This document shows positions 46,772-55,505 of a stretch of 64,000 bases of DNA, in pieces. The DNA comes from Pseudonocardia sp. EC080619-01 (lineage in GTDB: Bacteria; Actinomycetota; Actinomycetes; Mycobacteriales; Pseudonocardiaceae). Position numbers and translations under genes: made by a program. The stretch lies in NCBI RefSeq assembly GCF_001420995.1, contig NZ_CP012184.1:5440501-5504500 (forward strand), in the 5' to 3' direction. The notes below the pieces were generated by a model that saw nothing but the letters and a program-made list of their open reading frames with translations, searched no databases and was not told the origin of the DNA. Within the stretch, counting starts at the first letter, position 1. Every line of letters begins with the position of its first letter.

Positions 46772-47971
46772 TCAGGCCGAGGCGGCGCGGCCCCGGTCCA
46801 GGGCGGCCGTGTACCAGGTGAGGAACCCCTCCACGGACGCCTCGACGACCGGGGAGAGCGGCCCCGGCCGGTACCCGCGCGACGCGATCCCGGCGTAGTT
46901 GTTCTCGCACAGCTCCCAGTCCTGCTCCGAGGTCGAGCGCCACACCGCGGTGAGCGCGTCCGTGTCGACGCCCGAGGCGTCGGCGCGGACCAGGAAGCAG
47001 ACCTCGACGTCGGTGGTGCCGGCGTCGACGGGGGAGAGCCGGGTCGTCACCGCGTAGTCGCAGTTGGCGTGCGCCCACAGGTCCGGCAGCCCCACGATGC
47101 GCAGGCTGCCCGCGTCCTCCGCGGTCAGCGTGCCGAGGAACGGGGCGACGGGGCGGCCGTCGAGGGACTCGGTGACGAACCCGTCGCGCAGCGGGAGCCG
47201 GGCGGTCCGGTACCAGGCGCCGCCGGGGAAGCTGACCTCCTCGCCGGGCAGCCCGCGCCGCGTCCACCGCGCCCTGGCGTCGGCGAGTGCGGCCTCGTAG
47301 CGCGGGCTCGACCGGACATCGCCGTTCACGCCGTGGTCGAAGTTGGACAGCGTGAACTCGGGGTGGCTGCCGCGGCAGTGGTAGCACTCGCGGTTGTTCT
47401 CCACGAGCGTCTTCCAGTTGGCCGCGACCCGGTAGGACAGGCGTGTCTCGACGCGGGCGTCGGCGAGCCGGTGCGGGGCGAGCTGCGGGGCCAGCGCCGC
47501 GGCGAACCCCTCGATGTCCGGCGGGTCGGGGGCCAGGCAGAGGAACACCAGCCCCTCGATCTCGCGGACGGCGACGGGGGCGAGCCGGTAGTCGCCGACC
47601 GGGAAGCCGGTGCCCATCAGCCGGGCCGAGCGCAGCCGGCCGTCGGTGCCGTAGACCCACTGGTGGTACGGGCAGACGAACGCGCGGACGCAGCCGCGGT
47701 CGGCGGTGGTGAGCCGTGACCCGCGGTGCGCGCAGACGTCGTGGTGGGCGTGCAGCGCGCCGTCCTCGCCGCGGACGACGATCACCCGGTCCCGGCCGAC
47801 GTCGCGGGTCACGTAGTCGCCGGGGTGGGCCAGCTCGCAGGTGTGGCCGGCGAACAGCCACCCGGTGGCCCACACGTGGTCCAGGTCGGCGGCGAAGACG
47901 GCCGGGTCGGTGTAGGCGGCCTGCGGCAGCGACAGCCCGGGCCGGCGGGTCAGGAGTGCGGCGTCAGACAT
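46772..47971 (-). CDS. Rieske non-haem iron oxygenase, betaine-demethylase type
   Basis: A 399-residue oxygenase alpha subunit. The Rieske [2Fe-2S] centre is bound by DVCAHRGSRL and VCPYHQWVYG; the mononuclear iron site shows in VENNRECYHCRGSHPEF. The short spacing and SRPBCC domain resemble glycine-betaine or choline monooxygenases more than benzene dioxygenases. No beta subunit, ferredoxin or reductase gene is adjacent, so electrons must come from elsewhere. It overlaps the end of the sarcosine-oxidase-like gene by 8 nt. Together they suggest stepwise N-demethylation of a betaine. Confidence 0.82.
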   Translation of the reverse strand: MSDAALLTRRPGLSLPQAAYTDPAVFAADLDHVWATGWLFAGHTCELAHPGDYVTRDVGRDRVIVVRGEDGALHAHHDVCAHRGSRLTTADRGCVRAFVCPYHQWVYGTDGRLRSARLMGTGFPVGDYRLAPVAVREIEGLVFLCLAPDPPDIEGFAAALAPQLAPHRLADARVETRLSYRVAANWKTLVENNRECYHCRGSHPEFTLSNFDHGVNGDVRSSPRYEAALADARARWTRRGLPGEEVSFPGGAWYRTARLPLRDGFVTESLDGRPVAPFLGTLTAEDAGSLRIVGLPDLWAHANCDYAVTTRLSPVDAGTTDVEVCFLVRADASGVDTDALTAVWRSTSEQDWELCENNYAGIASRGYRPGPLSPVVEASVEGFLTWYTAALDRGRAASA

Positions 47972-49157
47972 GGAACGTCCTGCCGTGGCCGGGCTCGGTC
48001 AGGGCGGGCCGGTCGAGCGCGAACCGGCCGACCGGGTGCCGGGTGCGGCCGGTGGTGGCCAGCTCGGCGAGGATCCGGCCGAGCAGCGAGGCGAACTTGA
48101 ACGCGTGCCCGGCCCCGACCGCGACGCTCACCCGCGGCGAGCCGGGCACGGTGTCCAGCACGAAGTCCTGGTCGGGCGGGATCGTGTACAGGCAGGTCTT
48201 CGTGTACAGCTCCGGCCCGAGCATCCCGGGGACGTGCTCGGCGAGGAACTCCTCCTGGCGCTTGCGGCGCAACGGGTCCGGCTCGTAGGTGCGGGTGTCG
48301 GCGGTGACCTCGGGGCCGCCCATGTGCTGGCCGAGCTTGGTGGCGACCTCGCCGTACACCGGGAAGCCGTAGTAGTTCTCCGCGCCGTGCCACATGAACA
48401 CCGGGAACCGCTCCGGCGAGAACTCGAGGAGGTTCGGCGTCGCGTAGTAGGTCACCTGCTCCTGGGTGACGGTCAGCGGCAGTGCCGGGAGCAGGCCGTC
48501 GAGCACCTCGTTGGTGCGTGCGTCCGCGGTCACGACGACGTGCTCGGCGCGGTAGACCTCGTCGTCGGTGACGACCTCGACGTGCCCGCCCGCGTCGTGC
48601 ACCGCCCGGACCGGGGTGTGCTCGCGGACCTGGGCGCCGTACCCGCGGGCCAGCGCGACGTGCGTGGCGTTCGCGCGGCGGGCGTCGACGATCCCGGAGC
48701 GGCGCTGGTACACGGCGCGCTCGGAGCCCGACAGCCGGAACTGCGGCCAGCGCGTGGTGAGCGCGTCGGCGTCGAGGACCTCCAGCTCGACGCCGTGCCG
48801 GGCGGCGACGTCGACGTAGCCGTCGATGTCGCGGCCCCCGGTGGCCAGTCCTCGGCGGGCCTCGACGTCCTCGATCACCAGCCCGCCGGTCCCGGTGACC
48901 AGGGTCTGGCCGGAGAGGCACTCGACCTGGTGCCAGGCGTCGTAGGCGGCGGGGGCGAGCGCGGCGTAGGCGTCCTGGTGCTGGGCGAGGCGGATGATCC
49001 GGCTGTGGTCCTGGCTCGCGCCGTGGTCGTGGCCGAGCGTGTGCCGCTCCAGGCCGAGGACCCGGGCATAGGGCGCGGCGGCGCGGGCGAGCCAGAACAG
49101 GGCGGCGGAGCCGAGGCCGCCGCAGCCGACGACGACGAACGGATGATCGGAGTTCAC
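47964..49157 (-). CDS. Monomeric sarcosine oxidase/N-methyl amino acid oxidase-like
   Basis: A 397-residue FAD enzyme. The dinucleotide motif VVVGCGGLGSAALFWLAR is followed by the acidic FAD-binding end LGLER; the covalent-flavin cysteine lies in KTCLYTIPPDQDFVLD, and AVGAGHAFKFASLLG is the C-terminal flavin loop. Such enzymes oxidise N-methyl amino acids to formaldehyde, peroxide and the demethylated product. GTG start is chosen because AGGAGC lies upstream; the extension to 49196 has no support. It is the first gene of the pair with the Rieske oxygenase. Confidence 0.87.
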   Translation of the reverse strand: MNSDHPFVVVGCGGLGSAALFWLARAAAPYARVLGLERHTLGHDHGASQDHSRIIRLAQHQDAYAALAPAAYDAWHQVECLSGQTLVTGTGGLVIEDVEARRGLATGGRDIDGYVDVAARHGVELEVLDADALTTRWPQFRLSGSERAVYQRRSGIVDARRANATHVALARGYGAQVREHTPVRAVHDAGGHVEVVTDDEVYRAEHVVVTADARTNEVLDGLLPALPLTVTQEQVTYYATPNLLEFSPERFPVFMWHGAENYYGFPVYGEVATKLGQHMGGPEVTADTRTYEPDPLRRKRQEEFLAEHVPGMLGPELYTKTCLYTIPPDQDFVLDTVPGSPRVSVAVGAGHAFKFASLLGRILAELATTGRTRHPVGRFALDRPALTEPGHGRTFHV

Positions 49158-49254
49158 GCGGTGCTCCTGGGCCGGGGTGCGGGAGACACCGTCCACCGTG
49201 ACCGGACGTGCCCGGCCGTGGGGCGGATCCGTGATCGCGGGCCGCGATGCTCCG

Positions 49255-49273
49255 ATAAGGAAGACCTTATGAT
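49255..49273. promoter_or_regulatory. LysR operator overlapping a leaderless promoter
   Basis: Inverted repeat ATAAGG-AAGA-CCTTAT (49255-49270) overlaps TATGAT (49268-49273), a strong -10 box located 6 nt before the LysR ATG at 49280. This predicts a leaderless, self-repressed LysR gene. The -35 region is weak. The same repeat lies 98 nt from the divergent oxidase gene. Confidence 0.5.
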
Positions 49274-49279
49274 CGGTCG

Positions 49280-50179
49280 ATGGACGTCGAGCTGCGTCAG
49301 TTGCGGATGTTCCTCACCGTCGCCTCGGAGCTGCACTTCAGTCGGGCGGCGGCCCGCCTGCACGTCAGCCAGCCGGCGCTGAGCCAGCAGGTCCGCACGC
49401 TGGAGAAGGCGCTCGGCACGCCGCTGTTCGACCGCACCAGCCGCGCCACCGAGCTCACCCCCGCCGGACGGGTGCTGCTGGAGGCCGCGCCGCGGGTGCT
49501 GTTCGAGGCCGAGCGTGCCCGGACCCGTGTGGTGCAGGCCGCCGAGGGGTCGACCGGCCTGCTCGCCGTCGGCTCGGTGGGCACCGCGCTGGCCTCGATC
49601 GCGCCGCGGATCCTGCGGACGGTCCGTGCCCGGTTCCCGGACCTGCAGATGCAGGTGTCCCAGCACGACACCGCCGCGCAGATGGTCGCGCTGGCCGAGG
49701 AGCGCCTCGACGTCGGCCTGGTCCGCGCGGCCGCCCCGACGACCGCGGTCACCGTGGAGGAGCTGGTCGCCGAACCGCTGCTGGTGGTGCTTCCCGGCGA
49801 CCATCCGCTGGCCGTCCACGACACCGTCGACGCCGCCGATCTGGCGGGGGAGTCGTTCGTGCTGTGGCCGCGCCCGCTGGGGGCCGAGTTCTTCGACATC
49901 ATCACCGGCTACTGCCGCGACCACGGGTTCTCACCCACGATCGTCGCCGAGGGCGCCGACATCGAGACCCAGCTCAGCCTCGTCGCGGCCGGGATCGGGG
50001 TGTCGCTGCAGCCGTCGTACTACGCGAACCTGCGCCCGCCGGGGGTGGAGTTCCGGCCGCTGTCCGGTGCGGTGCCGACGGTGGCGCTGCAGGTGGCGTG
50101 GCGGCGCCGGGACCGCTCGGCGGCCGTCGGGCACTTCGTCGAGGCCGCCCGGGTGTGCGCGGGCGACGGCGCCGGCTGA
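49280..50179 (+). CDS. LysR-family regulator
   Basis: A 299-residue LysR protein. The N-terminal HTH is VASELHFSRAAARLHVSQPALSQQ (in part, residues about 14-37) with LFDRTSRATELTPAGRVLLE. The effector domain has LLAVGSVGTALASIAPRIL and LSLVAAGIGVSLQPSYYANL. It is divergent from the oxidase-Rieske pair across 122 nt and most likely activates it in response to the methylated amine substrate. Confidence 0.9.
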   Translation: MDVELRQLRMFLTVASELHFSRAAARLHVSQPALSQQVRTLEKALGTPLFDRTSRATELTPAGRVLLEAAPRVLFEAERARTRVVQAAEGSTGLLAVGSVGTALASIAPRILRTVRARFPDLQMQVSQHDTAAQMVALAEERLDVGLVRAAAPTTAVTVEELVAEPLLVVLPGDHPLAVHDTVDAADLAGESFVLWPRPLGAEFFDIITGYCRDHGFSPTIVAEGADIETQLSLVAAGIGVSLQPSYYANLRPPGVEFRPLSGAVPTVALQVAWRRRDRSAAVGHFVEAARVCAGDGAG

Positions 50180-50357
50180 CCGCCGTCGCCGGTCGATGGG
50201 CCGATCGGCGGTTGCCCACCGGCGTAGCGTCGGACGCACTCCTCCGACGTGCCCCCGGACCCCGGGCGTGCTCACCGATCCCTCCGGCGACGGCCGGGAG
50301 ATCTCCCGCCGCGCATCCGCCGCCCCGGGATCCCACGATCGAGAGGCAGGGACTGTC

Positions 50358-50720
50358 ATGGCACGACTCGTGAGGATGAGCCTCGACGACCCCGAGGAGG
50401 TCCGCCCGTTCGAGGGGGACTCGGGCCGGCTCGAGCTGGTCAACGTCGCCGCCGGCGGCGTCGGGCGCGCGACGTTCAACCCGGGCTGGCGCTGGTCGCA
50501 GCACGTCGCCCCGATCGCCGGGACCGACAGCTGCGAGGCGGCCCACATGGGCTACGTGATCTCCGGCCGGATCACGGTCCGGATGGACGACGGCGAGGAG
50601 GAGACCTACGGCCCGGGGGACTTCATGATCGCGCCGCCGGGGCACGACGCGTGGGTGCTCGGCGAGGAGCCCTGCGTCGTCATCGACTGGCAGGGGTTCG
50701 CCGACTACGCCAAGCAGTGA
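50358..50720 (+). CDS. Cupin-domain protein
   Basis: A 120-residue cupin. FNPGWRWSQHVAPIAGTDSC and AHMGYVISGRITVRMDDG form motif 1, and YGPGDFMIAPPGHDAWVLG motif 2 (GHDAW end). Some metal-binding histidines of motif 1 are kept. It lies 178 nt after the LysR gene in the same direction, a gap with no clear promoter, and converges on an MFS gene. The family is broad; no function can be assigned. Confidence 0.8.
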   Translation: MARLVRMSLDDPEEVRPFEGDSGRLELVNVAAGGVGRATFNPGWRWSQHVAPIAGTDSCEAAHMGYVISGRITVRMDDGEEETYGPGDFMIAPPGHDAWVLGEEPCVVIDWQGFADYAKQ

Positions 50721-50753
50721 CGCCCGCGGGGTGAGGTCCGGGGCGGGTGCGCG

Positions 50754-51977
50754 TCACCCGCCCGGACCGGCGGGCGGCTCGCGCGTGGTGACCAGGGTGC
50801 ACACCGCGGACGAGAGCAGCAGCAGCCCGCCCGCGTGGAAGATCGCGCCGACGCCGGTGAGGCCGGCCAGCCCGCCCGCGGCGAGCGGCACGACGACCTG
50901 TCCGATGCGGTTGCCCGCCAGCCGCACGGACAGCGCCGCCGCGCGGTTGTGCGGGTCGGCGACGGTCGTCACCCAGGACATGGTGAGGGGCTGGCCCAGC
51001 CCCCAGAAGAAGCCGACGACGAGCATCATCAGGGTGAGCAGCACGACGTCGGCGGTGAGCGGGACGAGCGCCATCGGGACGCCCGAGGCGAGGGTGGCCG
51101 AGACCAGCAGGGCCCGCCGCGGGACGGTCCGCAGCAGCAGCGGCATCGCGGCCCGGGAGACCACCGACGCGACGCTGCGCACGGTGAGCAGCATCGTCAC
51201 CGTGCCGACGCCCAGGCCCATCGACTGCCCCAGCAGCGGCAGGTAGGCCATGAGCAGGTCCATCCCGGTCAGGACGGTCAGGCTGGAGTAGACGGCCGGC
51301 TTCATGCCCCGGGTGCCGAGGATCGCCAGGGTGCTCTGCCGGGCGGCCGCGGCCTCGGCGCGGCTGACCCGGATGCGCTCGGCCGGGACGAACCAGAACG
51401 CCAGCGGCACGGCGAGCGCGGCGAGCCCGGCCATCACGAGCAGGGCCGGGGTGGTGGCGAGCTGCTCGCCGGTCGTCGTCCCGCCGTTGGTGAGGGTCGC
51501 GACGAACCCGGCGACGGGGAACCCGACCAGCTGCCCGGCCGAGACCCCCAGCGTCAGCTGCCCGAACCGGGCGTCGACCTTCTCCGGAGGGGACCACAGC
51601 GGGATCAGGCTCTGGCACGCGACCGTGTGCAGGATCTGGCCCAGCCCGAGGACCGCGCTGGCACCGATCAGGAACGCCGCCGACGGGCTCACCGCGGCCA
51701 CGAGCACCGCGACGACGGTCAGCACCAGCCCGAGCCGGACGACGAGGACCCCGCGGCCGCGGTCGACCGCGCGCCCGATCTGCAGCGCGACGACGAGGGG
51801 GAGGAGCGCGAACGCGCCGGTGATCAGGCCGACGGTGACCGCGTCACCGCCGAGCGCGAGCGCCCGGTAGGAGATCAGCGTGCGGACGCCGGCGAGCACG
51901 GCGTGCGAGAGCAGCGTGGCGAGTACCAGGCACGGGAACCAGTGCGCGCGCAGCGAGCGGGGCCGGGGACGCTCCAC
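50754..51977 (-). CDS. MFS transporter (12-helix)
   Basis: A 407-residue major-facilitator protein with about 12 hydrophobic helices. ALQIGRAVDRGRGVLVVRLG resembles the loop 2-3 motif and GQPLTMSWVTTVADPHNRAAA the second-half loop. The substrate is unknown. The start is GTG at 51977, 9 nt after the stop of a GntR gene, without a visible Shine-Dalgarno sequence, which suggests coupling to that gene. It may belong to the same regulon as the PrpD-type operon on the other strand. Confidence 0.8.
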   Translation of the reverse strand: MERPRPRSLRAHWFPCLVLATLLSHAVLAGVRTLISYRALALGGDAVTVGLITGAFALLPLVVALQIGRAVDRGRGVLVVRLGLVLTVVAVLVAAVSPSAAFLIGASAVLGLGQILHTVACQSLIPLWSPPEKVDARFGQLTLGVSAGQLVGFPVAGFVATLTNGGTTTGEQLATTPALLVMAGLAALAVPLAFWFVPAERIRVSRAEAAAARQSTLAILGTRGMKPAVYSSLTVLTGMDLLMAYLPLLGQSMGLGVGTVTMLLTVRSVASVVSRAAMPLLLRTVPRRALLVSATLASGVPMALVPLTADVVLLTLMMLVVGFFWGLGQPLTMSWVTTVADPHNRAAALSVRLAGNRIGQVVVPLAAGGLAGLTGVGAIFHAGGLLLLSSAVCTLVTTREPPAGPGG

Positions 51978-51986
51978 CGGAGGTGG

Positions 51987-52688
51987 TCAGGAGGCCGCGG
52001 AGCCGGGGGCGTCCCCGCTCACCGGCCCGGTGGCACGCAGTTCCTCGCTGGTCTGGCGCAGCTCCCACGCGTGCATGACGTGGGCGTGCATCGCGGCCCG
52101 GGCGGCGGGCCCGTCCCGGCGGCCGAGGGCCTCCAGGATCGCGTCGTGGTCGTGGTCGAGCGCCCGGCTGAACTCGGTGACCCCCCACAGCGTCACCGAG
52201 GGCTTGAACCGGGCCCAGAGCAGCTGGATGCCCTCGATCATCACCGACGACGTGCTCTCGTAGATGGTGAAGTGGAGGTCCTTGTTGAGCAGTGACAGCG
52301 TCGCCGGCTCGGTGCCCTCGGCGGTGGCCCGGACCAGCCGGTCGTTCGCGGCGACGATCGCCGCGTAGCCCTCGTCGGTCATGCGCTCGGCCGCGACCTC
52401 GCAGGCCAGGCCCTCCAGCTCGGCGCGCATCCGGTAGAGGTCCTGCGCCATCTCCGGCGTGAAGTCGCGGACGGTGGCGCCGCGGTGGCTCGTGTACTCG
52501 ATCGTGCCGTCGGCGGCGAGGATCCGCAGCGCCTCGCGGACCGGGGTGGGGCTGACGCCGTAGCGCTTCGCGATCGCGGTCTGCCGCAGCTGGTCGCCGG
52601 GGTTGATGACGCCCTGCTGGAGATCGGCCTTGAGCCGGTCGAGCACGTAGGCCGTGCGCGACTTCGGGGGCGCGTCCATCTCGCTCAT
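51987..52688 (-). CDS. GntR-family regulator, FCD type (third)
   Basis: A 233-residue regulator unrelated in detail to the pair at 3464/13049. The winged helix has AIAKRYGVSPTPVREALRIL and GTIEYTSHRGATV; the FCD domain has LYRMRAELEGLACEVAAERM and LNKDLHFTIYESTSS. The ATG at 52688 has AGGAGC 16-11 nt upstream; a second ATG at 52679 is possible. It diverges from the long PrpD-containing operon, with an AT-rich palindrome in between, and is its likely repressor. Confidence 0.87.
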   Translation of the reverse strand: MSEMDAPPKSRTAYVLDRLKADLQQGVINPGDQLRQTAIAKRYGVSPTPVREALRILAADGTIEYTSHRGATVRDFTPEMAQDLYRMRAELEGLACEVAAERMTDEGYAAIVAANDRLVRATAEGTEPATLSLLNKDLHFTIYESTSSVMIEGIQLLWARFKPSVTLWGVTEFSRALDHDHDAILEALGRRDGPAARAAMHAHVMHAWELRQTSEELRATGPVSGDAPGSAAS

Positions 52689-52801
52689 CGGCTGCGGCGC
52701 TCCTGGTGTCGGTCGGCAGGCTTCGGCCCGGGTTCGGCCTGGTTTCGGCACGGCTCCGCAGGACGGACCGCGGCGCGGGGTGAACGTAGCACGTCGGTAC
52801 T

Positions 52802-52856
52802 TTCCATGGTCAGGTGACTAGATTTTATAGAATCTATTGACCCGCGTTCCATGGTC
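52802..52856. promoter_or_regulatory. AT-rich GntR operator candidate flanked by direct repeats
   Basis: The near-perfect 18-nt palindrome TAGATTTTATAGAATCTA (52819-52836) is conspicuous in GC-rich DNA. TTGACC (52837-52842) abuts it, and the 10-mer TTCCATGGTC occurs on both sides (52802-52811 and 52847-52856). It lies about 100 nt before the PrpD-like gene and 130 nt before the GntR gene. Confidence 0.55.
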
Positions 52857-52935
52857 GTGTTTGCCTCTTGTCCGCCGGCCGGGTGACCCCGATCACCGGC
52901 TGACAGGCCCGCCGACCAGCGCAGGAGGCAGCAGG

Positions 52936-54300
52936 GTGACCCGCACCGTGGTGAGCACACCCGTCCCCACGTCGACACCGTCGACACCGGGCCGGTGGGC
53001 CGGACTGACACCGGAGCACCGGGACCAGCTCCTGCACCTCCTCGTGGACGCGCTCGGCCTCGCCGCCGCCGGCGCCGCGAACGACGACGCCCGGCGGGTG
53101 CTCGACGGCCTCGCCGCCGTCTCCCCGGGCACCGTCGCGGTGCCGTGGACGGACCTGCGCCTCGCCGCGCCGCAGGCCGCGACCGCGCTGTCCACGCTGA
53201 TCCACGCCTGGGACTTCGACGACACCCACGACGAGGCCGTCGTGCACACCGCCGCCGTCGTCGTCCCGGCGGCGCTGGCCGCGCTGGCGACCGCACCGGC
53301 GCCGGGGGAGCGGGTCCTGGACGGGCTCGCCACCGGCGTCCAGCTGCTGTCCCGGCTGGCCCGGCTCACCGGCCCACGGCACGGGGTCATCCGCACGGCC
53401 GGCCTCGGGGCGCTCGCCGCCGCCGCCACGGCGGCGACGGTCTGGGGGCTCGACGAGGCCGCGACCGGCGACGCGATCGGGCTGTGCCTGGGGGCGGCGC
53501 TCGCGCCGTCGACCCGGCAGGCCGTCGTCGACGGGTCGGTCGCGAAGCGGCTCCAGCCCGGTCTCGCCGCCGCCCACGGGCTGACGGCGGCGTCGCTCGC
53601 CCGGGCCGGTGTCGCCGGACCGGCCGGCTGGCTCGGCGGGACGTTCGGCGTGCTGCCCGGCTCCGACCTGACGCTGTCCGGCCTGCTCGCCGGGCCCGCC
53701 GAGCTCGACGCGGTCGCCCTCAAGCCGTACCCGGCCTGCCGCTACACCCACGCCGCGCTGGCCGCGGCCGAGCAGCTGCACGCCCGCAGGCCCGGCGCGG
53801 ACACGGTGCGCCGGATCGTCGCGCACCTGCCGGCCGGGTCCGCCTACGAGCTGGTGGCCCGGCCGTGGCAGGACCGCGGCACCCCGCTGGTCGACGTCCA
53901 GTTCTCCCTGCCGTGGCAGCTCGCCGCGCTCTGGGTGACCGGCCGCTACGACCTCGGCACGCTGCGCCGCGACCTCGGCCGCGCCGACGTGGCCGCCGCG
54001 GCCGCCCTGGTCGAGGTCCGCCAGGACCTCCCCGAGAGCGCCGTCATGTCCGGCGCCCGGGTCGAGCTGGAGACCACCGACGGCGTCCACGACGTCGCGG
54101 AGGCCGCCATGCCCGGCGCCGGCGCGGCCCGGCCCGGCCGCGACGCCGTCGACCGCAAGCTACTCGGCTGCCTGGAGGTCGCCGCGGTGCCCGACGCCCG
54201 CGCCGCCGCCGACCGCCTGTGGCAGCTGGCCGCCGACCTCCCCGGCCTCGACGCGGCCGGAGCCGCCGCGGCCGTCACCGACCGGACCGGCCCGGCCTGA
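52936..54300 (+). CDS. MmgE/PrpD-family protein, copy 1
   Basis: A 454-residue protein of the 2-methylcitrate dehydratase/cis-aconitate decarboxylase superfamily. VDALGLAAAGAANDDARRVL, HAWDFDDTHDEAVVHTAAVV (the Asp-His rich active-site segment), PSTRQAVVDGSVAKRLQPG and ALKPYPACRYTHAALAAAEQ are typical. Family enzymes dehydrate, decarboxylate or epimerise tri- and dicarboxylates. GTG start with AGGAGG at 52923-52928. It opens an operon of seven genes running to 63226. Confidence 0.85.
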   Translation: MTRTVVSTPVPTSTPSTPGRWAGLTPEHRDQLLHLLVDALGLAAAGAANDDARRVLDGLAAVSPGTVAVPWTDLRLAAPQAATALSTLIHAWDFDDTHDEAVVHTAAVVVPAALAALATAPAPGERVLDGLATGVQLLSRLARLTGPRHGVIRTAGLGALAAAATAATVWGLDEAATGDAIGLCLGAALAPSTRQAVVDGSVAKRLQPGLAAAHGLTAASLARAGVAGPAGWLGGTFGVLPGSDLTLSGLLAGPAELDAVALKPYPACRYTHAALAAAEQLHARRPGADTVRRIVAHLPAGSAYELVARPWQDRGTPLVDVQFSLPWQLAALWVTGRYDLGTLRRDLGRADVAAAAALVEVRQDLPESAVMSGARVELETTDGVHDVAEAAMPGAGAARPGRDAVDRKLLGCLEVAAVPDARAAADRLWQLAADLPGLDAAGAAAAVTDRTGPA

Positions 54301-54356
54301 TCCCGGCCCGCACCCCGCTGTTCAGCACCGACGTACGACGAGAGGGAACGACCACC

Positions 54357-55505
54357 ATGGACTTCGGCCTCACCCCCGAGCAGACCACGCTCGTGGAGTC
54401 CGTCTCCAAGCTCGCCGAACGCGAGTTCGGCGCGCGGGCCTTCCAGCGCGACGGATTCGCCTGGGACTCCCTCAAGGTCCTCGCCGACCACGACCTGACC
54501 GGGCTCACCCTGCCCGTGGAGGTCGGCGGGCAGGGCGCCTCGCTGCTCGACGCGGTGCTCGTGATGATGGCGATCACCAAGGTCTGCCCGCACAGCGCCG
54601 ACGCGCTGCAGGCGAGCAACTTCGGCGCGATCCGCCAGGTCGCGAAGTTCGGCTCCGAGCACGTGCGCCGCGAGGTGCTGCCGCTGTTGCTGCGGGGCGA
54701 GGCGCTCGTGACCGCCGGGATGAGCGAGCCCGACGCCGGCAGCGCGCTGACCGACCTGCGCACGACCGCCCGCTACGAGGGCGACCACGTCGTGCTCGAC
54801 GGCCAGAAGTGCTGGAACTCGCACGGCCCGGACGCGACGCACTCGGTCGTCTGGTGCCGGTTCGGCCCGTCGTCGCGCGACATCGGGGCGGTCCTCGTCC
54901 CGTTCGACGCCCCCGGTTTCACCCGGGGCAAGCGTGAGCTGCACATGAGCGGCGAGTCGCACTGCCAGCTGTTCTTCGACGGCTGCCGGGTGCCGAAGGA
55001 GTACGTCCTCGCCGACAGCGGCGCGCTGCGCAGCATGCTGTCGATCTTCGGCGTGGAGCGGATGGGCAACGCCTCGCGGGCGCTCGCGCTCGCCGAGACC
55101 GCCTACGAGCGCGCCGTCGAGCACGCGAAGGTCCGCAAGGCCTTCGGCAAGGACCTCTGCGAGTTCCAGGGCCTGCAGTGGAAGTTCGCCGACATGAGGG
55201 TGGAGCTCGACGCGGCCCGGATGCTGCTGCTGCGGGCGGTCGCCAACGCCGACGCCGGCGCACCGGACGCGACCGAGGCGGCGATCGCGAAGCTGCACGC
55301 CAACCGGACGGCCTTCCAGGTCGCCAACGAGGCGATGCAGGTCTTCGGGGCCTCGGGCTACAGCCAGGAGTACCCGCTGGAGTACATCGTCCGCCGCACC
55401 CGCGGCTGGATGATCGCCGGCGGCTCGGTCGAGATCCTCAAGAACACCATCGCCGGCTCCGTCTTCGGGCGCCGCTTCGACCAGCGGGCGGGGGCGGGCG
55501 CGTGA
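54357..55505 (+). CDS. Acyl-CoA dehydrogenase
   Basis: A 382-residue acyl-CoA dehydrogenase with VTAGMSEPDAGSALTDLRTT (FAD loop), KCWNSHGPDATHSVVW, VERMGNASRALALAETAYERA, the dimer/FAD segment VRKAFGKDLCEFQGLQWKFA and QVFGASGYSQEYPLEYIVRR. The usual catalytic glutamate region reads RRTRGWMIAGGSVEILKN; the residue before it differs from short-chain enzymes, so the base position is uncertain. It probably introduces a double bond in a branched or dicarboxylic acyl-CoA. The stop overlaps the next GTG. Confidence 0.87.
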   Translation: MDFGLTPEQTTLVESVSKLAEREFGARAFQRDGFAWDSLKVLADHDLTGLTLPVEVGGQGASLLDAVLVMMAITKVCPHSADALQASNFGAIRQVAKFGSEHVRREVLPLLLRGEALVTAGMSEPDAGSALTDLRTTARYEGDHVVLDGQKCWNSHGPDATHSVVWCRFGPSSRDIGAVLVPFDAPGFTRGKRELHMSGESHCQLFFDGCRVPKEYVLADSGALRSMLSIFGVERMGNASRALALAETAYERAVEHAKVRKAFGKDLCEFQGLQWKFADMRVELDAARMLLLRAVANADAGAPDATEAAIAKLHANRTAFQVANEAMQVFGASGYSQEYPLEYIVRRTRGWMIAGGSVEILKNTIAGSVFGRRFDQRAGAGA

